DNA of 64,000 nt, taken from the NCBI GenBank assembly GCA_030267565.1, contig BRXU01000004.1:2238501-2302500 (forward strand), read 5' to 3'. How positions within the stretch are numbered: the stretch's first letter is position 1; each line of letters begins with the position of its first letter. Positions 20,600-32,991 of this stretch are shown here, one piece after another. Source of the stretch: Pleodorina starrii. Taxonomy: Eukaryota; Chlorophyta; Chlorophyceae; Chlamydomonadales; Volvocaceae. The notes below the pieces were generated by a model. It was not told the DNA's origin. It saw only the letters and a program-made list of their open reading frames with translations, and searched no databases. The translations under genes were made by a program, and so were the position numbers.

Positions 20600-22133
20600 G
20601 CTGCGTAGGGGTGGTTCTGGTTCGGTTCGAGGTGTTGGTTGTGGTTGGGATGTACTGTACTGGGGTCGGGTAGTGGGCGGCGGGTGGGCGGCGCTTGGCG
20701 CACGGGAGCTGCGCGAGCCCTGGGTGTGGTGGGGGCTGTGTGCTGCCTCAAGAAGCTCTTCCTGCTGCGGTCGCGGCGGCGAATCTGGTGGCGGAGAGGA
20801 CTTAAGGTACAAACCGCAGCGATCGAATGGAGGTGGCGCTGGCAAAAAGGGTATTTGTGTGCGGATTTTTACTGGGGGGCGGTCGGCATTCCGGGGGGCA
20901 GGGGGCCGCTTCTCGAAGGGGTCCAGGGGGGAGCAGTCGTTTCTTCCAAGCGTGAGGACAGCACATGGGCGATTTGGGCTTTGGTGGTCATCCCGGGCAG
21001 CATTTCAGGAGCTGTGACGCGGACGGCTCCAGTTGTGGCGCAAGCTTTGTTGGCAGGCGACATATCGCGTGCGAAAGGGTAGGGATGTTAAGGGTCCTGG
21101 ACATACTGTCGGCCATATGCCTCGGTCGCCATGGCTGCAGATGCGAGCTGCCAGGCGCGGCGACGCTGCAGCTCTTAACTAACAACGCGACAGCTGTGCT
21201 TGGACAGCGCTGGACAACACACCCGAGGGTCTGAAAATCACGGTAACAACGACAGAGAAAAAAAGACCACGTCACCCACCGAGCCCCATTGCGCCCGCCC
21301 TGCACCAGCACTGGGAAGCTTTTCCCTCACGGCACCTTCCCACACACAACATACGCTAGCGGCCTGGGCTTAGGCGCCTCCTGCTCCGTGGCATCCGTCG
21401 CCCCACAGTTGGGCATCACACGAGACGTGTCGTGACCTCGGTAGCCGACCCTGATCCCCTCCCCCAGTGTTTAGGACAGCCCGACAAAAGGTTCGTTCGT
21501 TCATGTCGTTAGAAAGCACCACCCACGCGCCTCCTCCCGCTCGGCGATTAATGCCTCGTTTGTTCCGTTCGTCGGGAGTGTCATGCTCGTTGTCAACGGC
21601 TACCCCTAGCCTCGCCATCGCAAACCGTTCCTGCACAGTCAAACAGTAAACTAAAAACCAACCCATCGAGCCCTGCGCGAGCCCGACCTTGGCATCGGGC
21701 CAAGGTCTGCGGGCTGCAAGACCCAGTCCAAGGCTCAAGGAAACCACACAATCACAAGTCAAAAACCCCCGCTTCAGTAAGCCATCGTGCGGTGTCGAAA
21801 ACGTCTTCATACAAGTAGACGGAGTCTGTCAATCCTGTTTCCGCCACCTTCCGACCCGACAGAAAACTCTCGGGGGTGCAGCCAGCTGGCCAACTCCCCT
21901 TGCAGCCTCCCGCATGAACACAGATGAAGGGACCCCGCGAGGACGGGGACATTGCAACTTGTTCGGAGCACGCGGACGGAAGAAGCCATCCTGTCAAGCC
22001 ACGACACATGCTCACAGAGCCCAACGCACAGTCGGCGCGCACACACAAGAGTCTTGCCATTCCAGCACAGCAGCTTTGCGGCGTAGCAAACGTTGGTCAA
22101 ACCAAGACGCGCCCACAAGCGCGTGTCGCAGCT
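20600..22133. other. Convergent intergenic region, no gene seen
   Basis: Lies between the OPR stop and the stop of the first glycosyltransferase, so it holds both 3' UTRs. I found no TGTAA motif on the appropriate strand for either gene. Open frames here are short and resemble no family I know. Confidence 0.5.
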
Positions 22134-23757
22134 TCACCGCCGTTTGACCGTCTCCAGCCCAATGGCGCCCACGATCCGCGGGCAGGCGACAAAGATCTTG
22201 AGCACCTGATCCGTCATCAGGTCCCGAAACCAAAGATCAATCTCCCGCGTCACCGGCAGCCCGCTGAGCAGTTTCATGGCGCCCTTGTACGACACCACCA
22301 GGCCGGTGTTCCGGCTGTACGACATGCGCGCGGGCACGAGCCGCACCGACGGCGACTTGCGCAGCCGCAGTGCGCTCAGCAGTGAGCTCGAGATGGTGCT
22401 GAGCATGCAGAAGCTGTCCCGGGAGTCCAGTCCCACGACGTCGTAGCAAGGGTCCAGCCTGCCCAGAACGTCCTGGAGGGCCGTCAGGCTCTCCGGCGTC
22501 ACAACGGCGTCGTCCTGCGCCAGCAGCGGCAGCGGTGGCGGCGATCGATGACGGCATCAGCACACGATGAGCCACATGGGCCGGCCCTCTTGGAACGGAG
22601 GGCTTGCGTAAGTGGACTTGGTTAGACATGGTTTGTTTGCATGTCGTTATGCATGTGGGTCGGACGCCAGACGACAGACCGACAGCTCCCATGGCCAGAC
22701 TAGGTAATGTGGGATGTGTGTGCTGCCTAAGCAAGCTCACCCCGTCCAGTGGCTCAACCCACTGCCCACTCCGCAAATAGTGGACCTTCTGGAAATCCGA
22801 GTCGGAGCAAGGGCAGTAACACCCTACCGAACCCACACGAAAAGCGCTCTCTCGCGCGCGCATGCGCCCCGCACCCAACCAGGCGGATTTCTGCTTAAAC
22901 CAAAACCCAAATACCGGGGCTCGCAATGCCCCTAACTGCTATCCACTGCCCCCCGGCATCAAAGGTCAACCCCCCTTTCGAGCAATGCTGGGCTCGTTCC
23001 CCTAATCACGCACCTCGAACAGAAGCAGGTGGCGGTTTGCGCGCTCCGTGGGAGGGACGCCCTGCTTAACCATCTCCATGGTCCAGTTCTGCACTGCCAA
23101 GAGATGCGATGCTGCAGTGCCCAGATAGGAGAGGTTGGTGACCTCCTCTTTCTCATCAAAGAGGGGGGAGGCTTCGCTGAAGCCCAGCCGGTACAACAGC
23201 TGAGTCAGGGGCCCTTGCGGCTTTGCGTGTGTCTCAGGTGCGACAATGCGGCGTGCGACGAGGTCCAGTATCTGGTCACGTGTTGCCGCCGAAGCCCAGA
23301 ATCCCGGGAACAGCGTGCACGGCACATCTGCCAGCTGGCCGCCGTTTTTTTGAAACCAGTCGCACAATGCTGGCGCTATGTGGCGCCGCTCTTCGCTCCA
23401 ATAGCTGTGGATGACATAAATGTCTGTAATGGCAGGTAACGCCCCGCGCGATGAACAGGGGACCTTTGATGGTCCGCTCAGCTGCGTTGGCCGCCCGCTG
23501 TTGGCAACGAAAACTGCTGACAAAATCAGCAGAAGGAGGAAGAGTGGAATAACTGCCACAAGGAGTCGCTTCCACGTAGAGACCACAACGAGCCCAAGGT
23601 GCCTGTTTGGTTGTCCCTCCAAGGGGAAGGAATGAGGACTGGTCACGTGTGGACTCAGCGCAATTGGACTAACTATGGTTGGGCTACTTGGAAGGCCAGT
23701 AGATGATATGCAGACATGCACGTGGGAGCACCTTGCTCGGACCTCACTTCCACCCAT
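22134..23757 (-). CDS. GT25-like type II membrane glycosyltransferase, paralogue A
   Basis: Two exons, 23014-23757 and 22134-22514, both in phase 0, giving 374 residues. A basic N-terminal tail leads into one hydrophobic helix (RLLVAVIPLFLLLLILSAVF, about 64-83), typical of a Golgi type II enzyme. The lumenal part begins ITDIYVIHSYWS, where GT25 enzymes have their first nucleotide-binding strand. The splice joins LLLFE to DDAVVTPES, rebuilding the LEDD-type metal/nucleotide motif of GT25 (LPS and collagen galactosyltransferases). GLVVSYKGAMKLLSGLPV resembles the family's later YxxSxxGAxKLL motif. Donor and acceptor sugars are unknown. The only ATG in frame before the helix sets the start. Paralogue B lies 4.7 kb upstream in transcription. 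Confidence 0.6.
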
Positions 23758-24639
23758 ACTACCATAATATGGCAGGGAGTTTGATTTTATAGAATGTCAC
23801 CTGTTCAATGTGTCTCCAAACTATACTGACCCGGCCATGCGCCCAGAGAGGTATATGACTACGTTCACCCCTTGTTGTACTGCTACATCGCTACGTCGCA
23901 AGCCAGCTGTCAAACATGTACGCCTTCCAAATTCATAAATAATACTCAGTGTATTATACAAAATATATAGCATCATTGCATGTATATGCGCTCGGGGGTT
24001 TGAAAGGAGTGACTCCGGAACCGATATCGACCGGTTTGTTTAGGATATTGGTCTATATCGTCTTATATTGGGCCAGTCAATGCTTAAAAGCGTCAGTGCT
24101 AATGCGATGTGATCGGATGCGGCCGCACCTTCCGCACCTGCGTCCGCGAAGTGGAAGGGACGGCCTAACTGTTAGCCTTCGTATGCATATCCTTGGACTG
24201 TTCAGTGACAGGACGATGGCATAACGAGCTGGTGGTCTACGTTGCGGCTGATTGCATTTCTTTTTGTATATGTCCTGGGCTGGGAGCCGTGGAGCTGTGA
24301 TTGCCTAGGTTCCGTAAGTCACCCTTATCGGCCAAGCATAATGAAAAGCCACGACCCCAAGGTGGAAAACCGATCAATTTACACAGCAGAAAGGTAATGG
24401 GGCTTAAACTCCGTGGCTTGGCTGCTCCAAGAGTCTGGCACTAAACCCTGAGTAAACATCCGTGCCTTGGCCGGCCTCGGCCCGGCTTGGAGCTTGCCTC
24501 AGGTCTTCTTCATCCCACGGCGACACAGCACATGTCGATAAGGGCACTGCCGGTCGCGCGATTGGGTGGCGCGTCAAATTGGCGCGTTAAATTCAGTCAG
24601 CTGCCCCCACTTGCGGGCTCCCCTGTCGATCAGTTGTCG

Positions 24640-25395
24640 CAGGATGTCGTTGTTGTCTTTGCGGTGGGCTCCCGACCCTCGGGGAAGGATAGAGCCAGCA
24701 AGCCAGCGGGCCGTGCACTGCCGTGGAGATGAGCAGGGGAGAGGAAAAGTGCAACCAGACCAGGCAGCACCAGTCACGCAGACATGGACGAGCGAACCCG
24801 GGGGGAATCTTCGGAAACCCACGTCCACGGGGGGACTAAGCCATGAGGCTCCCAGGGCTTCTCAAATGGCGACGAGCCCCAGCCTCCTGCACTTCGGTGC
24901 ACCAACAGACCTAACCGCAACTCACGGGCTACAAGTGGGACAGAGTGGGAGGACCTTGTACCCTGGACAGCCCTGGACATCGCATATGAGCAGAGGAAGA
25001 CAAAGCAAACACGGATCAGCAATACTCACTCCCCCGCATGTCCATCACGCGCATCGTAATCCTCCGCATCCGACCCACATGGCAGTACCGTAAATACACC
25101 AGCTTGTGGGAGACCACCCGCAAGAACGTGTGTCGCCGACCCGCTAAATCCCAACCTTCTCGCGGGACTCCGACGGACTCCCTGGAGCGCGAAGGCCCGA
25201 AGGTGGCCCCACAAGTCAACGGGCTTCTGAGCCCGTTTCCCCCGGGTTCCCTCGTTCATGTCTGGGTGACTTGTGCTGTCTGGCGTCAACGCTGCCCTGG
25301 TTGCCTCCGGTGCAGTGCACGGCCAGCCGGCCCGTTGAAGACGTCTGTAACAATAACACTAAGAACACTTGGCGCAACCGAACAAGCACTGGGCG
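24640..25395. repeat. Fold-back repeat with diverged arms
   Basis: The left arm (about 24,640-24,835) contains CAGACATGGACGAGCGAACC then CGGGGGG. The right arm (about 25,205-25,395), read on the minus strand, contains CCAGACATGAACGAGGGAAC then CCGGGGG, and GGCCGTGCACTGC is also shared. A third copy lies at about 60,150-60,400 on the plus strand. The arms are diverged, suggesting an old mobile element whose class I cannot name. Confidence 0.6.
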
Positions 25396-28300
25396 GAAAC
25401 CCCCTCAACTTCCTCTCCTACACCCGCTGGCTGGCCGCTGGCTGCGTCCCCTTCATGTGGAAGCTTGCCGGCATGTCGTGTTGGGGTGCTCACTCTCAAC
25501 CCCTGGCGGGGCGCATTCTGGCTGCGGAACCGAAACGTACGGTAGCTGCACCGCCGCCGGGTCTTCGTCTGCTGTTCTTGTTCTTGGGGACAGCGCCACA
25601 GGTCACTACTAACACCTCCGTTTGGTGCGCCGTGCAGGCCAGGCCCTGGCGGGGCAATTATTAGTTTATTACGGACCGATACGTTACAATGAGTTCCAGA
25701 TCGAAGTACGGGTACGGTATTAGCGGTTACAGTAGGCTCCAGGAACCCCGACGGGTCGCTCGGAGGGAGATGACAAAGGCCAGCTGCTGGCCAGTTGGCT
25801 CTGTACAGCCTTCCGCAATCTGGAGCCCCTCCCCCACTGTAACAACTAACCACAGCCACAACCATGGTGGTGGTGGTGGTGGTGGTGGTGTGCATCATTG
25901 CGACCACAGCAACACAAGCATCAACAACCAAAAACACCACCCGGGTGGCTCCATCTCCATCTCCACCCCCATCCACCTCCACCCCCATTCCATCCAAACG
26001 AAACCATCCGTCCCGGTTCACAATCTCTTAAGCAACTCACTATCCCGTCTGGTAGGCCGATGGTCGCACGTGATTGGGGCAAGGCCCGCCAGCGCGGCGG
26101 GGCTCTGATGCTCTGATGCTCGGCTATACCATCAGACCACAGACAGCTTTTGCTCCAGACGGCACGCAGCACATACGGTCATCTAGTAGCAGGACCAGCG
26201 ACAGCGCCGGCTGTGTCCTCAAGACGGAACACTAGACTACACAGCACCACCAGCCAAAGGACCCAAGCCAGCAGCGAGCCGCAACCAAAGCCTGCGCGTT
26301 ACGCGACAATGACGGTGCATAGCTGCATACGACGCGCTCGCGACTGGCTTGCACTAGGCAGCCAGATCTGGGAACGGTGCTTGCCCATGTGCAAGCAGCC
26401 CCGGTGCCCCGGGGGCTTGCGGCACCGACGCGGCCTTGCGCCCAGGGCCTGTGGCTGAGCGAGCTGCCCGGTGCGCGCGCTATCACGTAGGAAACGTCAC
26501 GTCATGTACAGGCTTATTTAGGAATCAACGATCTGCACACAACGGGTCCAAACTCTCGAGGGTAGAAGCGATCAAAAAATGCTTCGCGCCGCAACATGCC
26601 GGTAACTTCCTTCCCCCTTTCAACGCACGACCCAGAAAAGCAGCGAGGGGCAACGAGGAGCAGGACAACAACCGCAACCTGGCGATCTTCCGGGGGGGCT
26701 AGAGCCGAGGGCCGGGAGCCAAAGTGACAGACCCGGGGACCTCTGCGCGCAGGAGTGCTGCTGTGCAACACGTAACGTTTGCGACCCGTGTTACGATGTG
26801 TTCGACCTTCGAACTGTATTCCTCACCCTCGCCAATCGCATGAACAACAAAAATGCACTCCGACGCCGGCAACAGTCCATGCGGGACCGCAATCCGACGA
26901 GACCGAAACACCGAAACACCCCAGACGCGCACCGTCCTTCTTAAGGCCCATGGAATTATGGGCCCTACGAATTATGCATACGGCTCAATCAACCCCACTC
27001 ACAATGTTCTGTTTTCCAACGATCTGCAGGTGCCGCCCATTGCACCAACCGGGAGCACTGCTGCCAAGGTAGTAGCCATGGGACGATCAAGTGCAGGCGC
27101 GTACGAACGATTGGACATACCATCGTGTCCGCGCGCAAATTAGCAGCTTCCGAATGACCCGTGGGTCGTCAAGTAGACACGTGCACGCAGACCGCTACCT
27201 CCCGCACTGCCCCTCGCCCGCTTTCATCATCAGCAGCAGCAGCCGCCTCCTAAGACGCCCGCCATCGCCAACTCGACGCGTGCTCAGAGGCTGCCGGCGA
27301 CTTCTGCCTCAGCAACAAACACAACACAGCATCCTCAAGCAAAGCCGCCAGCACTGCCAGCAGTGGACTTTCAGCACGCGGCACATCCCGTCCGTCTCAT
27401 GCGTCCGAAGTCGCGATGCAACGGTCTCTGAACTAAAGTCCCGAGGATGGTCCCGGGGCGCATGCACGCAATCACACGGCACTATCCCCCCGGCGCCGCT
27501 TTTGGACGGGAAGCCTAAACCCGGTTGTTTTCCAGTGCCTCTGCACGAGTACCTAAGAGAGTCGCAGTACCGTACCTGCGCGCCCACCCCCACAACATCA
27601 CCTCACTGGCGGCATCCAAGTACCTAATTCAACTGCTCACTTACTCACTTGTATCCGACCACCACCTGCTGGCGCGCTCGTCGCCTACCTACACACATGA
27701 ACGACAGCTGTAGAGCCCTCGATCTTGGCACAGCTGTAGAGCCCTCAGGCACAGATCTGTCACGCGCCCCTCCCAAGTGCCCGGGCCGCGGCATCCCCCC
27801 CGACATCCCGCCCTGCCCTGCCTCGATGCATCCGACTCCCCTTCTCCTGCTTCCTCGCATGTCGCTTCGTTGCTCGCACACTCCCAGGACACCTACCAGC
27901 CGCTGAACTGAACTGCCGCCCCGAGAGCCGTCCTTCAGATCCGAACCAGCAACCACACCGCCACAACCCTAGCCCCTCGTTTGTGGCAATCCAGCAGGTC
28001 CAGCAATTGCGCAAACAAGACTTGCACTCGTCGTCAAGGGCCCACAAGAGTAATCACACGCTTCGCCGGCGTCATCACAACGTACCTAACATACATACAT
28101 ACATAAACATGCAAATGTTCCGCATGAAAAAATACGCATATGCGCCCCCAAACTCCAAGCGCGCGCACATGCACCGTCCGTCCGTCCGTCCTCCGTCCAT
28201 TCGTCCGTCCTCCGTCCGCAGCCGCACGCCCAACCACAATAGCAGATTCGAGCTCGACAACTCCCGCGCAAGTTTTCTCCGTGGGACCCCACTCCCACCC

Positions 28301-28400
28301 CAACGCCGCCCGAGGGTCACAGCTTCAGCGAACCATCACATCTGGCCAGCACCGTCGCCCGTCCTCGTGCGCCCCGACGGCACCCGCCGCCCCCCCCAGC

Positions 28401-28430
28401 CCCGCCGCCGCGGTATCTTCTTTTTTACTC
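28401..28430 (-). repeat. Dispersed element R2 downstream of paralogue B
   Basis: The minus strand reads GTAAAAAAGAAGATACCGCG then GCGGCGG, a copy of the R2 left half, 33 bases past the stop codon in the probable 3' UTR. Confidence 0.5.
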
Positions 28431-28462
28431 CGCCGCCGCCCCCAGCCCCGCCGGCCCACAGG

Positions 28463-30097
28463 TCATCCGTCCACCGCCGGCGGTTCCGTTTCCACCTGGA
28501 CGGAGTCTGGCGCCGCCACCACCGCCAGCGCTGGCGCCACCACCGCTGCTGACACGAGTCGCGGGCAAGCCACGTAGACGTTCAGTATGCGGTCCGTGAC
28601 GAGGTCGCGCTCCCACAGGTCCGACACGCGCGTGATGGGCAGGTACCGGAACAGCTGCAGCGCGCCCTTGTACGACAGCACCACGCCAGTCGAACGGCTG
28701 AAGGAGGTGCGCGCGCGGACGAGGTGCGGCGTCGGCGGCGCATCACGGCGCGCCAGGAGGCCCATCGCGCCCATCGCGCGGTCTGCCCAGCAGCTTAGAG
28801 AGCAGAAGCTGTCGGCGGAGTCGAGCGCCAGGATGTCGAAGGAGGGGTCCAAGCGCGGCAGTGCGCGAGAAAGCGCCGCCACCGTGTCCGTCGTGACGTT
28901 GGCGTCATCCTGCGGGGAGGCAGCCGGACGCGAGCGTGGGTGGTGGCCGGGGAGGTGGCCGGAGGTGGCCGGACGCGAGCGTGGGTGCGGACAGGCGCAC
29001 GGGAGGCGAGCGGGGCCAGACAACGTTTGGCGTCTGTTGCGAGATAAGACGTAACGTGCGCTGGCTTGCGATTCGCGAGGTGGAGGAAGGGCGAGTGGGC
29101 GAGTGGGCGGTGTGCCGCAATGCGGCTCAACCAGTGGGTTGTATGGGGCCGCGGAGAAGATGAAGCGGCGGGGCGGAGGTGCCCGGCACCGCAGCGAGAA
29201 GCCGCTGCCGGGTCGTCGATCGTCAGTCGTCGGCGGCATCCCACAGCTCGGGCCCTCGAGCGCAGATTACGAGGTACAACGCGCGGATAAGAGTGAAGAA
29301 GCGGGCGGGCCGGGCTAGCGCAGCGCCGAGGCGCGCCATGGTTGGCGACACTGTGAAGGGCTGCTCCAGCTCTCTCTTGAGAAGGTGCGGAGCGTTGGAA
29401 GCGGCTTCGAGCCCCCGTGCTCTTATCCCCTTGTCTCACTGCGTAAAAGGGACCCCCACGCAACCTCAGCACGAACCTCGAAGATCAGCAGCAGCCGCTT
29501 AGCGCGCTCCGCGGGCGGCACGCTGCGCTTGATCATGCTCATGGTCCAGTTCTGCCAGGCGAGAGCGTGCGAGGCGGCGGAGCTGAGCGACTGCGCGTCG
29601 ATCACCTCCTCATGCTCGTTGAACAGCGGCGGCGCGGCGGCGGACAGGCCCAGCCGGTACAGCAGTCGCGTCAGCGGGCCCTGCGGCTTGGCGTGCGTCT
29701 CCGGCGCCACGATGCGCCGTGCAATCAGGTCCACGATTTGGTCGCGGCTGGGGGCACCGGCCCAGAAGCCCGTGAAGGGCGTGCAGGGCGTGTGGGCCAG
29801 GAGCTCCCCGCCGTTGCGCGCGAGCCAGTGGCAGAGGGTGGGGTCCGCGCCGCGCGCCCCCGGGCTACGGTGGCTGTGGACGACGTATATGTCCGAGATG
29901 AAGGGAGCTGCATCTGCCGTCGGGTGGTGCGGCCTCGGAGCCTGACCGGTCTGCAGGAGGAGAAACAGAAGAACCAGGAGGCTAACGCCGCCGGTCGCTT
30001 GGGCCGCCAGCCATGGCCGAGTCTGAGTTGTGACGGCCACTCGCGCTTCGACGGGAATAATCACGTATTTAGGCGCTTTGCTTTGTGGCTTGCCCAT
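28463..30097 (-). CDS. GT25-like type II membrane glycosyltransferase, paralogue B
   Basis: Two exons, 29477-30097 and 28463-28909, phase 0, 355 residues. It starts MGKPQSKAPKYVIIP and has a single hydrophobic helix at about 33-49. It shares with paralogue A the strand DIYVVHSH, the block APETHAKPQGPLTxLLYRLG and NWTM. The intron is at exactly the same place, between LLLIFE and DDANVTTD, so the EDD motif again forms only after splicing. STGVVLSYKGALQLFRYLPI matches the corresponding segment in A. The C-terminus differs (an alanine/valine-rich tail). The identical intron position and orientation show that A and B are a tandem duplication. Function beyond a probable Golgi glycosyl transfer is not deducible. 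Confidence 0.6.
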
Positions 30098-30732
30098 CGA
30101 CGCGTTCAATTGGGTTTGACTTGCGTTCAAAGTTACTCGGCTCGCGTATAGCTGTGATCTGTATGAAGCTATTGGGTTTTTAAGGGAGAACTATTAAGGG
30201 CGCAGGATAATCCGTTGTGCGTAGGGCCCTCGGCGTGCACGGTCCGGAGGGTCGTGTATCGGCACTTGCACGCACCGCTTGGTATCCAGATATTGTTGTA
30301 AAGATGTCGTATCCTCACGCTAATCAGTCGCACATGATATCTCATCTGAATCGCGAGACCCGCACATTTCGTTAGTAAGGAACCTTGCCCATCTTGCTTG
30401 CAACACGCTAGCCAAACTCTTGTCTGCCCTGAAATTTAAAGTTACATCTTCCTGTTGTATGGTTTTGATGGCTTTGAGATACGCAGTTATACGTAAACGG
30501 ACTCGAGGCGTCGAGAGGGCCCCCCTGCCTCACGCCATGCCCTGATTAAGTCAGGGGCGATTTCTTGTAGAGGTAGTTTTTGCTTGATCTTCCTCTTTGC
30601 CGCGCTAGCCGCACGCGTTAGACTTCGGCATCCTGATCGAATACTGACGGAATGCTGGTCCCTCTCAATTAGAGGGACGACATGCACTTTCATTCTCGGC
30701 ATCAGGTACCACGGTGCGACACGCGTGTATAG

Positions 30733-31405
30733 TCCTCGCGGATGTGATGCCGTCAAGGTGACAGCAAGCTATTCCGCGTACGGAATTTTTCCCGCATGCC
30801 AACGACCGGGAAAGTTTTCCGGGAAAGGTTTGTTCAGCCAACAAGCTCTTTTTATGCTACTGAGACTTGCTTTGACTAGGCCTCGTAAAGGGAGGACCAC
30901 CGACAAACTTGGAGCGGCATCCAGCGCGCAAGCGAGCGCACCACCCTTTCAGTTGTCCTTCTTCATGGTTCATGCAATTAATGAGAACCGCTAGTGTAGT
31001 ACAAAACATGTACATGGTCCTTCTGAACAATGTTGTAAGCAACGCTCTGACAGTCACGATGTCATGTCACGATGTCAGCAAGGCACAACTACTGTGTCTT
31101 GGCAGGCCCTTGCATAAGCGGCGAGCAGAAGTGTCACCCTCAGAAGTCTGCACTTATGAATACTAGCGCTTCTCAGAATGGCATCAAGCATGAAGAAGGA
31201 CAACTGAACGGGTGGTGCACCCGCATGCGCGCTGGATGCCGCTCTAAGTTTGTCGGCGGCCCTTCCTTTTCGAGGCCAAGTCAAAGCAAGCCTCAGTAAC
31301 AGGAAAGGATCTTGCTGAACATAACTTTCCCGGTCGTTGGCATGCGGGAAAAATCCGTACGCGGGGTTAATTCCCTTGACGCGTTGACGGCATCCGCGTA
31401 GGCCC
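30733..31405. mobile_element. Large inverted-repeat (fold-back/MITE-like) element
   Basis: The left arm (about 30,733-30,993) and right arm (about 31,163-31,405) are inverted copies. Both contain CCCGCATGCCAACGACCGGG, CTTGCTTTGACT, CCGACAAACTT, GCGGCATCCAGCGCGC and AGTTGTCCTTCTTCATG in the same order. The loop is about 170 bases. No transposase is present, and clear target-site duplications were not identified. A non-autonomous DNA transposon fits best. Confidence 0.75.
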
Positions 31406-31539
31406 TATCCTTGCGCAGTACAGCACAAAGGTGATGAACGGTACAGAAAAAGAGGGCGAACTAAGGCCTCATCTAGCTTGTGCGGTCGCTGCTTTGTCAG
31501 ATAGAAGCGCGTCATTCCGGCCACTGGGTGGTGCGGGGA

Positions 31540-31800
31540 CCGCGTCCATGGTGGCTCTGCACCGTCATCCCGCCCCACGGGGGCCCAACCCCGCGTGTGG
31601 GATATCCGTTGCTTTGGCGGCGGTCTCGTCTCTTGGGCGGGGTCGTCAGAGTCTGTTCAGAGGTTGGCTCCTCTCCGACGCGCGATACTCGTGGGCATTG
31701 CTGCGCAGGTTGTTGCGGATTTCTGGGCGCGCCTCGCTTCCTTCGACACTTTGGGACTGGAACACGGTTACAGCTGCTCACCCCTTACCCCCGAGCCGGT
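31540..31800 (+). repeat. Decayed dispersed coding repeat, copy 2
   Basis: Translates to VALAAVSSLGRGRQ and, after a frame change, to VVADFWARLASFDTLG, matching copy 1 at 330-600. The frame change shows it is broken. Confidence 0.45.
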
Positions 31801-32190
31801 CGGGCCGCGTCGCGTTTTCTGGACCGCCGCACACCATCCCGCTCCCCGAGTCCCCGTGACGACGGGATCGCCGGGCCCCAACGTACCGATGACGGCTGCT
31901 GTAGTGTCTAGAGTGTCCTTGGATTTGCTGTCCGCTGTCTAGAGCGGTAGGTGGTAGCTCTACCCTCATAGGTTTTCATAGAGTTCATAGGCCCCATACA
32001 ACCTCGTAGGGTTCATAGGCCCCAATAGAACCCTCCATGGGTTCATAGGCCCCATGCACAGACGCCGAAGACGGCTCGCTCTAAAAGGGGGGAGTCTAAG
32101 CCAGGCTCCTGAGCATCCGCGGGATAAGCTTTTGCTGCTTACACTTCCCCGTTTCTGACCCGGACTTTCGGCTGCTGAGCTGGGTGAGCC

Positions 32191-32205
32191 TTACATCTGT
32201 TGTAA
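32191..32205. terminator. Two-way TGTAA poly-A palindrome
   Basis: TTACATCTGTTGTAA places a TGTAA on each strand. The minus-strand copy lies about 800 bases past the UCHL5 stop and is its nearest candidate poly-A signal. Confidence 0.35.
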
Positions 32206-32991
32206 GCTTGGTTGGGGCGGCTTCTGGTTGCGCTGTTGGCAAAGCTCCCTTCTCAACCTACAACCCTGCCGCTGCGCTCCCACCCGGAAGATACCGATAC
32301 CAGAGCTTCATACCACAACAAGTGTGTGCACCTGTTGAAGCTGTATGAGACCGGCCGGTGCACAGCCCACAGCTGCTGCTGGATCGGTCGCCGCCTTGAC
32401 AATGCCCCGACCCGTACTGGTACAGCGGGCTTCGCCCTTATCCCAACTGCCAGCGAGGGGGCTGACACCTGTCTGCGCGACCCCCAATCGTGTCCGAATC
32501 CGTCTCATGCCCCGGCGCCCTCATCACGCGAACCATTGATGCACTGCCAGCTACCCCAAACCAGACCACCCTACATAGGCTACATTAGCTGACACCTCCT
32601 GCTCTAAGCCCCGGACCCTCGCGCCCAATGCCCTGAAACCTGCGTGGTGGCTGCATGCCCTTGGCATGCCCTCGATTTAAAAACCGTGTGACGCCGGCAC
32701 GGAAACTGGGTCGCACATGTCCCGCCGCCGATGCCTGCTGTCCCGCGGGCCCTCTTTCCGCGTTGCACATTTACTTTGGCAAGGGTCGCGCACGAGACAG
32801 TGACGGAAACGATGTAGGCTGCGCAAGCCCCACCCAGCACTCGACGCCGCCATCTTCGATACACCCAACTTGGCAAGTTCACACGTCTCCCGCCGAGACA
32901 CGCAGCGCACGCACCCGCATCCCACCCTAGACAGCTGCTGCATGCGGTCCGGGGTGCCTCCCAGTCGCGAGGGCACCAAACGCCGCTCCTC

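Larger units (their letters stand above)
23758..28462. other. Spacer between the two glycosyltransferases
   Basis: This 4.7-kb interval is locally less GC-rich (23.8-24.5 kb). It contains the inverted repeat at 24.64-25.40 kb, a GGT triplet run at about 25,863-25,890 and a small R2 copy at its right end. Two CAGCTGTAGAGCCCTC words are repeated near 27,706-27,748. I found no multi-exon gene with family resemblance, although a short unrecognised gene cannot be excluded. Confidence 0.5.
30098..32991. other. Intergenic region with mobile-element remnants
   Basis: Contains the inverted-repeat element at 30.7-31.4 kb, copy 2 of the decayed coding repeat at 31.5-31.8 kb, and several GTTCATAGGCCCC words at about 31,965-32,057. 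The UCHL5 3' UTR occupies the right end. No intact gene was recognised. Confidence 0.5.

Noticed and set aside
25359..26021. 220-codon minus-strand frame in the glycosyltransferase spacer
   Set aside because: Built around a GGT triplet repeat (poly-Thr) and the right arm of a fold-back repeat; no conserved segment.
30857..31299. Two similar short frames (HEEGQLNGWC...SRPSQSKPQ) as a gene pair
   Set aside because: They are the same arm of the inverted repeat read on opposite strands; the similarity is explained by the fold-back element.
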